Shown here: in pieces, positions 31,209 to 42,394 of the stretch
Layout of the letters: each line of letters starts with the position of its first letter
Numbering within the stretch: the stretch's first letter is position 1
Assembly (NCBI GenBank): GCA_963978545.1
Contig: OZ021729.1
Coordinates: 89,310,466-89,374,465 of the forward strand
Direction: 5' to 3'
Origin: Linyphia triangularis
Taxonomy: Eukaryota > Arthropoda > Arachnida > Araneae > Linyphiidae
Length of the DNA stretch: 64,000 bases
Program-made: the position numbers and the translations under genes
The notes under the pieces: generated by a model
Databases searched by the model: none
The model's input: the letters and a program-made list of their open reading frames with translations, nothing else
Told to the model about the DNA's origin: nothing

Positions 31209-32477
31209 TCAACTGAGAAACTGAAAAAAAGAATAAAACTGAAGAAGAAAAACGTAAAAAATATTATAAAATGTCAAGCATTTTTTAAAGTTACACTTTA
31301 AATATTTCAAAAAATTTCCAATATTTTTCTTTAAACATTTTTTATGCTCATCTTAATAATGATATTGCAAAAATGTTGGCCCTTCCTCCCCGTGGGTTCC
31401 ATTGAGAGATATTCATAGATGTTCAACGAATTATGTGTCCAAAGGGTGGTATATTTTTAGAAAGAATTTTTTTTAAGCATTTATGTGATACCAAACACAA
31501 ATATTTTGGACAAAAAATTTTCTTGAACAATTTTTAAAATTAATAAATTTTTAATTAAAAAATTGAAATTTTAAAATGTTTGTTTCTAAGGACGACCAAA
31601 GAGACATCCTAGTGAATCTAGAGTACTATTTTTTAAACATTTGTCATACAGAACACTAAAATCATGCATTTTTTCCCCATTTGGCATCAATTTAGCGATG
31701 ACGTCACAGTTTGGCCTTATTTTGACAGCGATTTGGCATTATTTTACTTTTTTCATCTGGCAACCCTGCTATAGACGAAAGAAACGAGTTGTTGCATGTC
31801 AAGGTGTTTTGCTATGAATGAACACTTGGTAACCGAAAATAATCTCTAAAAGATACGTTTTTAAGCTGCCATCATGCAGACAAATTGCGACAATGTTACG
31901 AGTTCTCTTTTTAAATTTTAAAAATTCGAGCAAATATAAACATTTCTTATTAGAGCTAGCGGATTAAAATCAAGAGAGATAGGAATTATTGTTTAATTTG
32001 AAAAGGTTCTAAAAGGACTAAAAAGTATCTCTTTCATAATGTAATTAGATAAAAGAAAAGCCAACATTGATTTTCATGTAATACTTATAAATTGAGCATT
32101 TTGAAATATTATTTCCAATTTAATGGATATTTTTGAAGTAAAAAATATAAATGAACGGTGACGAATGTCATATTGTTTTGAAACACTGGCTCCCCTATAT
32201 ACCAGAACGTCGTTTTGAATAAATCACTATTAGCGGATATATAAATTTAAATTGCGTAAAACAATTCCACGACAAGAATTTGTTTTCTTCTTCTTCTGTA
32301 CAACAGGAGCGCAACTTTTATGGGAGGGTTTTTCCTTTCCATCCAGATTTTAAACAAAACAACGCAAAAATTCTTCATCCCATATTTTTCACGTGTCATC
32401 AATATTTTTGTAGTTTATTAATCTGTCACCTACTAATCTGTCCTTTGTACACGGCCGAGGTATAGTGGCTTTTCTCC
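31209..32477. other. Non-coding spacer, nothing recognised
   Basis: AT-rich sequence without a defined element or credible frame. A CRE-like TGACGTCA occurs near 31699, which by itself carries little weight. Confidence 0.55.
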
Positions 32478-33070
32478 ATGTATTGGAATATCCTGATTTC
32501 AAAAAAGTGGTCTGGAAAAAAATGTCTGTGTGTGCGTGGTCAGCAATAACTCCCGAACAAACTGAATAGTGCTGTTCAAATTTGGTGTGCGGATTGGTTG
32601 TGGCCATGGAACCTACCATCAAGATTTTCGTCAAAATCGAGCATGCGTATAAGGTGACAAATCATGTTTTTCAGTAATTGCTAAAAAACAGCTCTAACGA
32701 TTTTGATCAAAATCGCTGTGGTAATGCCTCTGACAGTGATCTAAACATTCCCACCTTCGAAATTCCAGTACAAATGCGGTAAAAGCCCAAAAAGTTGAAA
32801 GCTTTTAATACATAGTTATCTGCTCTTGAGCATCGCCCATCTACGATGAATTTCTTTCTGTTTCACGCACAAGAAAGGACAATGTAATTAATGTCTATCG
32901 AATAAGATCGCCAATTTTGCCATTTTGGCTGGTTTTTTTGCCCGACTCGCCAACAATTTCTCCAAACTGGGCATTTTTATTTAAATGAGTGAAAATATGG
33001 AAACGGTAAATAACACATTTTAATGCAATGACTTGTAGCTTAATTGTGCGATGTTTCACACCCTTAGTTT
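32478..33070 (+). repeat. Dispersed repeat family R1, copy 2
   Basis: Collinear with 16960-17460: CCTGATTTCAAAAAAGT, TTCAAATTTGGTGTGCGG, GCCATGGAACCTACCATC and CGCACAAGAAAGGACAATG. This copy is slightly longer at its right end. Confidence 0.85.
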
Positions 33071-33186
33071 CATTAACCTTAATTCAGTTAGGATATAAGC
33101 TTACCGTAACGCACCAAGAACTCATCAAAAAATCGTTTTACAATACTTATATCTCTACATATATATAAAAAAAAACGAACGTCTGT

Positions 33187-33450
33187 TAATGACGAATGTT
33201 TCGGCGCATTATTGCCCACGTGTTGCTGACTGCGCCAGATAATCTGGTTGGTTGTTTTCAGATTATCTGGCGCCGTCAGCAACACGAGGGCTATAATGCG
33301 CCGAAACATTTCGTCATTAGACAAGCCAACATACATTTACAAACACTCATACCTAACACGGGACTCGAACCCGCAACCTCGCGGTCTAGAAGCTAGCACG
33401 CTAACCACTATACCGTTTGGTCGGCACCAGATAATCTGAAAACAACCATC
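33187..33450 (+). mobile_element. 5'-truncated outer SINE carrying a nested SINE
   Basis: The outer plus-oriented SINE consists of 33187-33246 and 33439-33450 and is flanked by CGAACGTCTGT at 33176-33186 and 33451-33461. Its tail is split by the inner SINE. Confidence 0.93.
33247..33426 (-). mobile_element. Inner full-length SINE inserted in the outer SINE
   Basis: Minus orientation with complete tRNA-like head. Its duplication CCAGATAATCTG (33235-33246 and 33427-33438) is part of the outer SINE tail, so the order of insertion is certain. Confidence 0.95.
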
Positions 33451-33461
33451 CGAACGTCTGT

Positions 33462-33929
33462 CTGTATGTACGTATGAACGGCTATAACTCAAGATCAACT
33501 GAACCTACTTGGATAAAATTTGTGTTTATTGGTACATAATTGAATGCGGATTCTACAGAGTACACTCTTACATCACTTTAATTTCACAAAGAACGGTAAT
33601 TACACATAAAAACTAATTATTGCCTTATTGCCGTCTATGCTTTAATTACGTCTGAGTAAAAAGTTTCTTCGGAAATGAAACAGTGTTGGCAACAATTTAA
33701 TGTAAACAAATGAGCGTTTTGAAATTCAAACGTGTTTATCAAGCATAATTAAAACTTTTAATTTGTTTATAATGCTTCTTAAAAGAAAATCTTCATAAGG
33801 GTGGAATACAGCCGATTCTATAAAACGCTTCTTGCAATAAGAAACAACGAAAGTTCTTTTGAAAGGTAATATTTTTCTGAAAATGCGGTTCAGCGAGCGA
33901 GTCACTGTGTCATCTTCAGGTGTTTTATT
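33462..33929. other. Spacer, nothing recognised
   Basis: Starts with simple CTGT/ATGTACG text and continues AT-rich. A minus-strand frame (33726-33941) is open for about 70 codons but looks like chance. Confidence 0.5.
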
Positions 33930-33942
33930 ACAGAAATTCAAG

Positions 33943-34122
33943 TTGGTTGGTTGTTTTCAGATTATCTGGCGCCGTCAGCAACACGAGGGCTATAATGAGC
34001 CGAAACATTCGTCATTAGACAAGCCAACATACATTTACAAACACCCATGACTGACTCGGAACCCGCAACCTCGCGATCTAGAAGCTAGCAAGCTAACCAC
34101 TATACCGTTTGGTCGGTTACAC
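33943..34122 (-). mobile_element. tRNA-derived SINE, full length
   Basis: Minus orientation; 13-bp duplication ACAGAAATTCAAG at 33930-33942 and 34123-34135. The B-box region has a small deletion (GACTCGGAACCC in plus orientation). Confidence 0.94.
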
Positions 34123-34402
34123 ACAGAAATTCAAGATACTAGTACTTGATTTCTGATATTGCTAATCCTCAGCAAACATTAATACAAGGATTTTTCAACT
34201 TTCTAAAAAGCCCAACGAATTTTTTTTAAAAAAAAAAGGAGCAATCATTTGCTCAAACTCAAAAATGATCTTTTTGATGAGCACAACAGCTTCATTTCCG
34301 TTAAAAAGTTAGTTTATATAATATTACATAGAATGTAGATTTAAATAATATTACGATTCCTGAAATCGGCTCTGCACTTAGCTTAAAGAGACCCCAGATT
34401 AA

Positions 34403-34583
34403 CCCTTTGCCCTCAAGGACTTTTTCGGGCGTAGGCACCAGCAACTCGAGATGTTTCGCAGCGATTTTGGATCGTTTCGTGATTGCAGATCCGTTTCAAA
34501 GAAACTAAACATAAACAGGCCTTGCATCGAATTTCCTCATCAAACCTAGTGGTGAACGAGAATCACCTCTCGAGTACAAAGGG
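34403..34583. mobile_element. piggyBac-like MITE with TTAA flanks
   Basis: TTAA at 34399-34402 and 34584-34587. The left end CCCTTTGCCCTCAAGG pairs with the right end CTCGAGTACAAAGGG. The 181-bp interior is GC-richer than the surroundings and non-coding. Confidence 0.85.
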
Positions 34584-34990
34584 TTAAAACAGTCATAGAG
34601 TTTCAGATTGTTAAACGTAATTTCAATTCCAAACTTCAGTTTTGAAAATTATCTAACGCTTCTTTTATACTGGTCACCTTATATTATAACTTGAATTGTC
34701 TAAATGAATTACCTACATGCCTCAACAGGTACCCAGCAACGCGGATCCACGCACCTAGTCTAATATAAGCTATAAAAAAAAAAAAAAAAAAAAGGAAATA
34801 TTAAATGTTTTAAATGCATGTTTGTTAAAATGTTTGTTAAATGCATGTTTTTGTTTTCCAAATGTAGTTATAGTGTTTCAGTGTTAAGTGGCCTTGGTAT
34901 ATCAAGCGCCGTAATTACACAGTAAAATCAGTTCGACATGATTTTTGTGTTTGTCCGTTCGGCTAAAAGTATTACTCCTTTTCTAATTGA

Positions 34991-35169
34991 GCCGACCAAA
35001 CGGTATTGTAGTTAGCATACTAGCTTCTAGACCGCGAGGTTGCGGGTTCGAGTCCCGTGTAAGGCATGGGTGTTTGTAAATGTATGTTGGCTTGTCTAAT
35101 GACGAATGTTTCGGCGCATTATTGTTCATGAGTTGCTGACGGCGCCAGGTAATCTGAAAGCAACCAACC
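34991..35169 (+). mobile_element. tRNA-derived SINE, full length
   Basis: Plus orientation from GCCGACCAAACGG to CAACCAACC; a 12-bp duplication TTTTCTAATTGA / TTTTTTAATTGA (one mismatch) at 34979-34990 and 35170-35181. Confidence 0.93.
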
Positions 35170-35181
35170 TTTTTTAATTGA

Positions 35182-36213
35182 ATATAAACAAACAAATTTT
35201 TTTGGATTAATCTACAATCTAGATAATGGGAATAATACGGGATCTAAGCTGTTGTACCATGTTGAGGTATTTAACTAGAATACTGGACTATTTTGCAGTT
35301 GCCGGTCACAGATTAAGAAACTGTAAAAATATTGTGATGTGTGACAAATATTTCATGAGAAAGTTCTGCGATAACATTTTTTTTGTTTGTAGAGAAGTAC
35401 TTATTGCTTGATTGAAAACCCCTCCCACGTAAATTTCTGGCCGTGCCCCGACAATATTTCGAAATAGAATCTTTCATCACACAATGTCCCAAGTTACCGA
35501 GACGAGAGAGAAAAGAAAAAAAGGCGCCCTAAACTTTTTGGTTTCCTTTCACTGTTTATATAAAACCATCTGCTCTGCATTAATTAATGTATTGGTGGTG
35601 AATGTTTTGGAAAACTGTTCCCATCATTTCTCGGTCAGACAAAGCTACTCTGGACCACTCCTGCATTTGATATTTATACTTTCAGAAATTAAAGCGATCT
35701 GCCTTTGAGCTTGAAAAACATGTTCCTTTACTTTTGTTTTTAAAAATAGCAGCTGCGAATTGCAAACTCATTTCTTTGTTCAGAAACACACGTGTACTTA
35801 TTGGTGACGTCACTATGGTCAGTTCGCGATTGATTGAAAAAACAACTGTGCATGCGTGTTACAGACTTGGCACTTTTTTTCAGAATTATGTTGTTCAAAA
35901 TAATTATGTTTTTCGTTCATATTTTTTGCCTAAAAATGCAAAACGTACCAAAAATGTCAAAATGTAGAAAAATAGAAAATATATAACTTTCTATTGATAT
36001 TTTTCAATTACTGAGATTTCTACATTGAGATTTTTTAACTTATTTTTCAGTATTTTATGAAGAATATTTACATTAATTTTGAAGCAAAAATTTAATTAAA
36101 AGGGAACATTTTGTATAAAAAAGGTTTATATTTCTAACAAGATTTTACTGTACACAAATACAAATTTTTCGCTATGTAATTGTACATGTATACTTTCATG
36201 CATATACTCTGCA
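35182..36213. other. Spacer, nothing recognised
   Basis: Several frames of 60-77 codons are open on the plus strand, without recognisable domains or splice context. Confidence 0.5.
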
Positions 36214-36369
36214 GGTTGGTTGTTTTCAGATTATCTTGCGCCGTCAGCCAACACGAGGGCTACAATGCGCCTGAAACATTCGTCATTAGACAAGCCAACA
36301 TACATTTATAAACACCCATGCCTTATACGGGACTCGGAACCCGCAACCTCGCTGTCTAGAAGCTAGCAC
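36214..36369 (-). mobile_element. tRNA-derived SINE, head-truncated
   Basis: Minus orientation; body and B-box present, A-box lost just after GAAGCTAGCAC. Several single-base insertions relative to other copies suggest it is older. A weak flank match (TCTGCAG / TCTGAAG) may be its duplication. Confidence 0.88.
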
Positions 36370-36981
36370 ATCTGAAGCAAAATTTGTTTCTTAGGGGGTT
36401 TTATACTAAGTAAATTTAACTCTATCTTTAAAAATATTGTCATTGCTTAACAAGTCACTTCAGAAGGATATAAAAATTGCTTTACAAATAACAATAATTA
36501 TACGATGTTGTAACAATAGGCTGCAATGTCAAGTCGTAAAAGCATAACTACATTTTTAAGAAATTGATTTTTTGTTTGTGCGTAATGTTTCGAAACCAGA
36601 TATTTTGAATCGCTTATTTTTAAGACCCAGAGTTAGCATTTTCATCCGTGTGGAAGTTTGTTGTTCATTAAGTTTCAGAATACGTTTGGTCCTTTTCGAT
36701 AGCTTTGTTTCTTTTATTATACGCAGGTGTTCTTTCTTTAATCTTCATTTGTTAATCATTTATTGTATAACTTAAAAATAAAATAAGTTGTAATGATATC
36801 TAACTGAAAATATCTGCTTATCCAGATAGTAAAAATTAAAAACAATCTAATCTCCTTTGAGCTTTTTAAAATAAATCGTCTGCCGAAATGGAAATGATAA
36901 ATGGAATTTATTGACTTCCGGACGCCACTTTCAAGATTTCCAGACCCCACTTTTCTTATGATCTTTTTCATACTGAATATA

Positions 36982-37162
36982 TGCCGACCAAACGGTATAG
37001 TGGTTAGCGTGCTGGCTTCTAGACCGCGAGGTTGCGGGTTCGAGTCCCGTGTTAGGCATAGGTGTTTGTAAATGTATGTTGGCTTGTCTAATGACGAATA
37101 TTTCGGCGCACTATAGCCCTCGTGTTGCTGACGGCGCCAGATAATCTGAATACAACCAACCA
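36982..37162 (+). mobile_element. tRNA-derived SINE, full length
   Basis: Plus orientation with an intact A-box (TAGTGGTTAGCGTGCTGGC) and B-box (GGTTCGAGTCCCG). No clean duplication was found. Its 3' end abuts the LTR-retrotransposon remnant. Confidence 0.9.
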
Positions 37163-37785
37163 CAATCCAATGCAGTATATACCACAGGTTTCCAAACCCA
37201 ATTCAACAGGAACCGGACATACAAAATCCCCAAAACAACAATCATTCAATATACTTGCAAAACTAAACGCACCAATGCTCCAACATAATATAGAAAATGA
37301 TGACAACACTATCAAACATACCACACAATCGCCAACATTCAATCCAGACATTACAAAACTAAACACTTTAACAATAAAAACACAATCACAAAAATGTTAC
37401 TTTTGTGAACCACAAAATTTGACTCTCCGCTCCCCAAGAAAAACCCAATCCGCTTAAAATCCTATACCCTTTGAAATACATTCCCAAAAACATTAAAAAA
37501 ACCACAATTTCAAACATCAATCTTGAATATCACAAAAATTTATTTGAAATCCATAATCCGACAAACCCTATCCCACAAATACCAAGAAACCCAACACAAA
37601 ATAACTCAAAATCCCCAATTACTTATTAATCTTTCGATCTCGCAAGCCCGCCAATTTCCGATTGTCAACTCTAGGAAACCTCCTCGGATGCATCCTGCTA
37701 GGTACGTTAGACACATTCGTTGCAACAGTTCCCGAACCCGGACTTGCAACATTTAACCTGGAGAATCAGGCTACTCATACCAAGG
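37163..37785 (-). repeat. Possible LTR or 3' region of an LTR retrotransposon
   Basis: It lies directly downstream, in the minus-strand sense, of the integrase C-terminus. Strand composition is strongly biased: the plus strand is A/C-rich and G-poor, unlike its surroundings. A G-rich run just upstream in this sense could be a polypurine tract. There is no second LTR in the window for comparison. Confidence 0.45.
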
Positions 37786-38197
37786 TCAGGTATCATCAGG
37801 AACGATTATAGGAGACAACCTAACATCCATACTAGGACCAGCAGCTAATTTGTCGTCACTCGAAAGAGGGTCAAACAAGGATTCCGATCCAAAAATATTT
37901 AAATGATTCCCAGAATCTTCAAAAATATAAGATTCACGGTTCCTCTCCGAGGGTCGACCAAAATTTTCACGCAGTATGTACGGCTTTAGAACCACAATAT
38001 TATGAGTTCCTAGTTGTCTACCCGTTTCCTGATCCACAAGTCTGTAAACCAATTCTGAAATGACTTCTGTAACCCAGCAAGGTCCTTTCCATTTTGGCAT
38101 AAACTTCGCAATCCTATGTCTGTCCGTTGAGGATAATGGATGCGCTCTTAACCATACGAGATCAAAATCATAAAAAACTAATCTTATATCGTTTCAC
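37786..38197 (-). pseudogene. Integrase C-terminus of an LTR retrotransposon (Gypsy/BEL type)
   Basis: The minus-strand frame runs YDFDLVWLRAHPLSS, then KFMPKWKGPCWVTEVI, YRLVDQETGRQLGTHN and LKPYI. This is the DNA-binding SH3-like C-terminal domain that follows the catalytic core in retroelement integrases, with its usual DLVW, KW-GP and Y-L-D blocks. The frame is open for about 137 codons and ends at a stop at 37786. Everything upstream (catalytic core, RNase H, RT, protease, gag) is absent: homology stops at 38197, where a tandem repeat begins. A genomic fossil, not a working element. Confidence 0.85.
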
Positions 38198-39310
38198 CCC
38201 ACCCAAATTCCCGAAATTTCCCCAGAATAAGTGCATTTCAGTTTTCTTTTCACGATACTACGCTATCTTAGAGACAGAAATAGACCTGAGGCTAATAGCT
38301 TTCAAAGATGTGTCCTTTTGTTACCACCAGATCGCAAGCAAATTTTGAGGGGGTAAAGAAAATCAAATTTCTTACCACAATATGTTACAGGGGCGCTTTT
38401 TTCGTATTGGAAAAGGGGGGGGGGGAGCTTTTCTTTGGAGGGAGGGGCACGTTCGTTCACAGAACACATTTAACGAATTAATCCTGAAAACGTTTATTTT
38501 CAATTTCAAAAGTGACTGAGTTAAAAAAAAAAAGGTGTTGAATGGATCTTTTGGCGCCCCTTACAAATTTATGAAATTTCTCCAGAATCTTTTTTCTTTT
38601 CTCGACATGACACAATAGTAGAGACAAATATAGAACTGAGGTAGACAAATTTCTAAGATGTATCTTACTGGTATCACCACATCGCTAGCGAATTTTGAGG
38701 TGTTAAAGAACAATCAAATTTCTTACCAATATGGTACAGGGGCGCTTTTTTCGTTTTGGAAGAAGGAGGTGCATTTTTCATTTTGGGAAGAGAGGAAGCA
38801 CGTTTGGGAGACAATTATTATTATTATTATTATTTTATTATTATTTAATCCTGAAAATGTTAATGTTCAATTTGAAAAAGGACCGATTCAAAAAAAAAAA
38901 AAAAAAAAAAAAAACATATAGAACTGATCTTTTGGTTCTCCTCCCAAATTTACGAAATTTTCCTTGAATAAGTGCATTTTTTTTTTCTTTTTAAGATACA
39001 ACACGATGGTAAACACAGAAATAGAATTGAGGTTGACAGATTTCAAAGATGTATCTTTATGGTATCACCACATCGCCAGCTAATTTAGAGGTGTTAAACA
39101 AAAATAAAAATTTTACGTTTATGGTACAAGGGCGGTTTTTTTTTTCGTTTTGGGAGGGGGGAGGAGCACTTTTCTAAGAAGGAAGGGGGCAGAGGCTTTT
39201 TTGAGGCGACACATTTATTGATTTCATCCTGAAAATGTTTATTTTCAATTTGAAAAATAATTGAGTTAACAAAAACAAAAAAAACAACATAGAGAACTTA
39301 CATTTTCGAG
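38198..39310 (+). repeat. Three tandem units of about 370 bp
   Basis: Unit starts near 38198, 38565 and 38940, with the start of a fourth near 39308. Shared words are CCAAATT-ACGAAATTT, AGAATAAGTGCATTT, AAAGATGTATCTT, GGTATCACCACATCGC, GGGGCGCTTTTTTCGTTTTGG and ATCCTGAAAATGTTTATTTT. Each unit carries G- and A-homopolymers of different length. Confidence 0.93.
38815..38848 (+). repeat. (ATT)n microsatellite
   Basis: About eleven ATT units inside the second tandem unit. Confidence 0.95.
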
Positions 39311-39639
39311 CGCCTGCCAAATTTGGAGCCCCAAGCGAAGGCTTGCTGGGATTGTACCTTATTTGACCGCCCCTGGTCATGTGTATAAAGAAACAAAGGA
39401 GTCCATAAAAATATCCAGCATAGAAGGGTATTTTTTGAGGAGGGGGAGAGGGGAGGTTTTTTTTTAAACTGAAAAGTAATTTTGGTATAACGCGGGCATT
39501 TCACCATACGCAATGATAGAACGTCAAAAATGTGACGAAAAAGGAATCAATCAATGGATACAGATTATCTTAAAGTATATTTCTAGAGCACTGAAAAGAA
39601 TTTTTAAAACTTTTATTAAATATTCAATTTCATCCTGGC

Positions 39640-39693
39640 TAGGCACAGGTGTTGCGCCCCCCCCCCCCTTAAGAAAAATCCTCGATCCGCTAC
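39640..39693. mobile_element. hAT-like terminal fragment
   Basis: Read on the minus strand it begins CAGTAGCGGATCGAGGATTT and continues CTTAAGGGGGGGG and GCGCAACACCTG. This resembles the end at 22534 (CAGTGGCGGATCCAGGATTT). The other end of the element was not located. Confidence 0.55.
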
Positions 39694-39760
39694 TGTAAGG
39701 TGTTTAATACCAAATACCATAAAATATCTTGATATGATATTCGTACGTAATTATATTCAG

Positions 39761-39762
<2 letters not shown>

Positions 39763-39853
<91 letters not shown>
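39763..39853. repeat. (AT)n microsatellite
   Basis: About 90 bp of uninterrupted AT dinucleotides. Confidence 0.98.
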
Positions 39854-39856
<3 letters not shown>

Positions 39857-40149
39857 CATAGAAAGTGTGCTCATTTCATATCAATACTAAATTCATAATT
39901 TTATAAAAGGAAAACAAGTTCGATTGTGTGCGCTATTAAATACCTTTACAATAGCGAAATAAAAAAGTAAATTAAACACTGGGAGAAATCTAAATTATTA
40001 CCGTAAAACCAAACTGGAATTAATAATTTACTAGACATCATTGCATATATCAACTTCAATACATCTTGTTTCTTATTATGTCTTATAAAATTCTCCAAAG
40101 CAGTATTGTATCAGTTTTTTCTCTGAGGCTCGTTTTTTAAACAGGTTTT

Positions 40150-40444
40150 GTCTCAGCGTTTAGATGATGAAAATCACCAAAAGTGGCACCCACCTACTCG
40201 CCTTCATTGCGTAACTGAATGGGTTACACTAATTCCAATTATCGCCAATACTGGCGTCGAAGTGCTAGCAAGTGGCGAGGAACGAATTCTGCCTCTGATT
40301 GGTTGGTTTTGGTTCTTGTTCTTTTGTTTCCAAGAGCGAAAAGGGAATTTTAAGCGCGGGATTGTTTGTGTCGAGAATGTACATGTGTACGTCCATTTTG
40401 GAAGTTTAACTTAGTTTCGAACATAAGTTGTAAAATATCAAAAT
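40150..40444 (+). promoter_or_regulatory. GC-richer island, candidate promoter or first exon
   Basis: Against an AT-rich background this patch has many CG dinucleotides (ATCGCCAATACTGGCGTCG, GGCGAGGAACG, AAGCGCGGGATT). It also has CCAAT boxes in both orientations (TTCCAATT near 40234, TGATTGGTTGG near 40298) and ends at a good splice donor, GTAAGTG, at 40445. It could be the start of a host transcript running to the right. Its own frame of 88 codons (40148-40414) is not recognised. The call rests on composition and motifs only. Confidence 0.4.
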
Positions 40445-41026
40445 GTAAGTGTTTTATTTTGACCTTTTTGTTGAATTACAATCCTTATTTTTGTTCTAAT
40501 GCTTTAACAGGTAATACTTCTAAACTAGGGTGAGCAAATCCTTTGTTGTTGAACGCAACATCTTTATTATGAATATGTTGCTTTTTCCCATTGTACGACC
40601 ACGATTTGTCTTTCTAAATAGGATTTTATTGCAACTCTGTCGACTTTATTTTGCTCAAATACTTGCTTGATTTCAATAGAACTTGGGAATATCCTAAGTA
40701 TGCTTGAATAAATGTTCAATACACTTTTCTTTCTTAAATTGACTGCGTAGTTCTTTCATCCTTTTTAAAACATAAGCGTTTGCCGGAAAAATAACTTGGT
40801 TCGTGATTTGTTGTATATGTTGAATATTAAAGAAATTGCAACTTAATTTGGTGTTCCATAGACCCAACAATTTAAATAAAAAAAGCAAGACATGGTATGG
40901 TGCAATGGAAAAATGATTTCAGCTTTTTCGGTCGCTATTTCAATACTTGGATTGTGGCTTCAAAAATTAGAAAACAGGATTCCATTGGATTCAGGTGTTT
41001 GTCAAGATAGTATAATTGTTTCAAAG

Positions 41027-41865
41027 CAGGGGCGTACTGGGACATAAAATCAGCCCGGTGATTTTAGAGTTATGCCAGCCCAAATTTTCTAAATCATTAT
41101 TAATAAAATTTTATTTTTAATAAAATAAATCCATAATTAAATAAATAATTTTAATAATTAAATACTTTTAATAATTAATATATTTTATTATTTAAGTATT
41201 CATATTTAATAATTAATATATTTTGTTATTTAAATATTCATATTTAATAATTAATATGTTTTGTTATTTAAATATTCATATTTAATAATTAATATGTTTT
41301 GTTATTTAAATATTCATATTTAAAAATTAATTTAAATAATTAATTTTGTTTAAAATTTGAATAATTCAATTGTTACAAAAATCATTTTATTAAATCAAAT
41401 GTTCTTTGTTTCTACTATTTGTATGATTTATGACTCCTTGGCGTGAACTTGGTTTCCATCATAAATCGTTGATTGTTGTTTGTTGCTAAAACTATAACAA
41501 GAAATCAGAACTGTAAAACAATGTCCGGGAATTTAACTAGTAGGATTATTAGAAAATTACACCCGAAATGATAATGTATTTACCCTTAAAGGTTATAAAA
41601 TAAGTAAAAAGTAATACGCGATTATATAATTTGTTTTGTACATCTACTTTTCTTAGTCATATCTAAAAGACCTCACCGGGAGGGGGGGATCATAATTTGA
41701 ATGCATTGGGCTTTTTAAAAAAGCATATCTATTTATGATAAAAAATAAAAAAACATAAACTAGAAAAATTAAAAAAACAACTTCTGTACAAGACCGGCCC
41801 ATTTTCTACAGACACCGACCGGCCAGGTGATTGCACCGAACAACCCTATGGCCAGTACGCCACTG
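41027..41865. mobile_element. hAT MITE, family GGGGCGTACTGG, copy B
   Basis: Starts CAGGGGCGTACTGG and ends CCAGTACGCCACTG, with the perfect 8-bp duplication TTTCAAAG at 41019-41026 and 41866-41873. It is inverted relative to copy A at 1587-2302; the block CACCGACCGGCC matches GGGCCGGTCAGTGTC there. Confidence 0.95.
41170..41321 (+). repeat. Four tandem units of 38 bp
   Basis: Units start AATAATTAATAT at 41170, 41208, 41246 and 41284, each with TTGTTATTTAAATATTCAT-type text and one or two differences. They lie inside MITE copy B; copy A shows only traces. Confidence 0.95.
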
Positions 41866-42306
41866 TTTCAAAGTGTTAATTTTAATTTATTTTTTTTTGA
41901 ATTTTTTTTCATTGTTTTTGTGTGAATTTCAGCTTTTGTTTTTTGTTTTGGAACCTTTACGTTATATATTACGCATAACATTTTAACGCTGCAGAACGTG
42001 GGCCCTGAGGGGTTCCCGTATTTACTGTTATACACTCTTTGAAATTAAGCAACATGTATGTTTGATTATAAATAAATGTTTGATACTACCTCAATTCAAG
42101 TGTTTAGGAATTCATTAATCAAAAACAAATACAAAATATTATGTTTCCGCTTTAAAATACATGGAAGAGCTTTCAGGAGCGATTGTTCGTTCTAAAGCGA
42201 TTTTTTGATTGCTCGTACCCTAGGGTTTAAGTATTTTCATTGGAATAAGAATTGCGGAGTGTTCCCATTTTATATTTTTCTGATAGTATTTTTATTTTAT
42301 TTCTAG

Positions 42307-42394
42307 ATTGGTTTTTGCCGTCCCTGTATGGACTCTCTCCCTGAAAGAACTCTACAAGCCAGATGAGTGGATTTGAAGGAGTGTGAAAGTTCGG
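42307..42394 (+). other. Candidate spliced exon, 88 nt
   Basis: Acceptor TTTATTTCTAG immediately before and donor GGGTAAGTTT immediately after. All three plus-strand frames contain a stop, so if real it is untranslated or a terminal coding exon. Composition is richer in G and C than the flanks. Confidence 0.35.

Noticed and set aside
31696..31703. A CRE enhancer (TGACGTCA)
   Set aside because: A single 8-bp match in 64 kb is expected by chance, and no promoter lies nearby.
33196..33439. Short proteins containing GCFQIIWRRQQHEGYN in many places
   Set aside because: These are antisense translations of SINE copies, not a protein family.
36982..37060. A tRNA gene suggested by intact A and B boxes
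   Set aside because: The sequence is the head of the dispersed SINE; there is no complete cloverleaf with acceptor stem, and all copies share the same body and tail.
37088..37457. Genes on both strands next to the integrase fragment
   Set aside because: The region is strongly strand-biased in composition, which lowers stop frequency; the minus frame runs into a SINE. More likely LTR or non-coding.
39356..39371. A further hAT terminus (CCGCCCCTG)
   Set aside because: The 15-bp match to hAT ends has no partner end or duplication that I could find, and it lies at the decaying edge of the 370-bp array.
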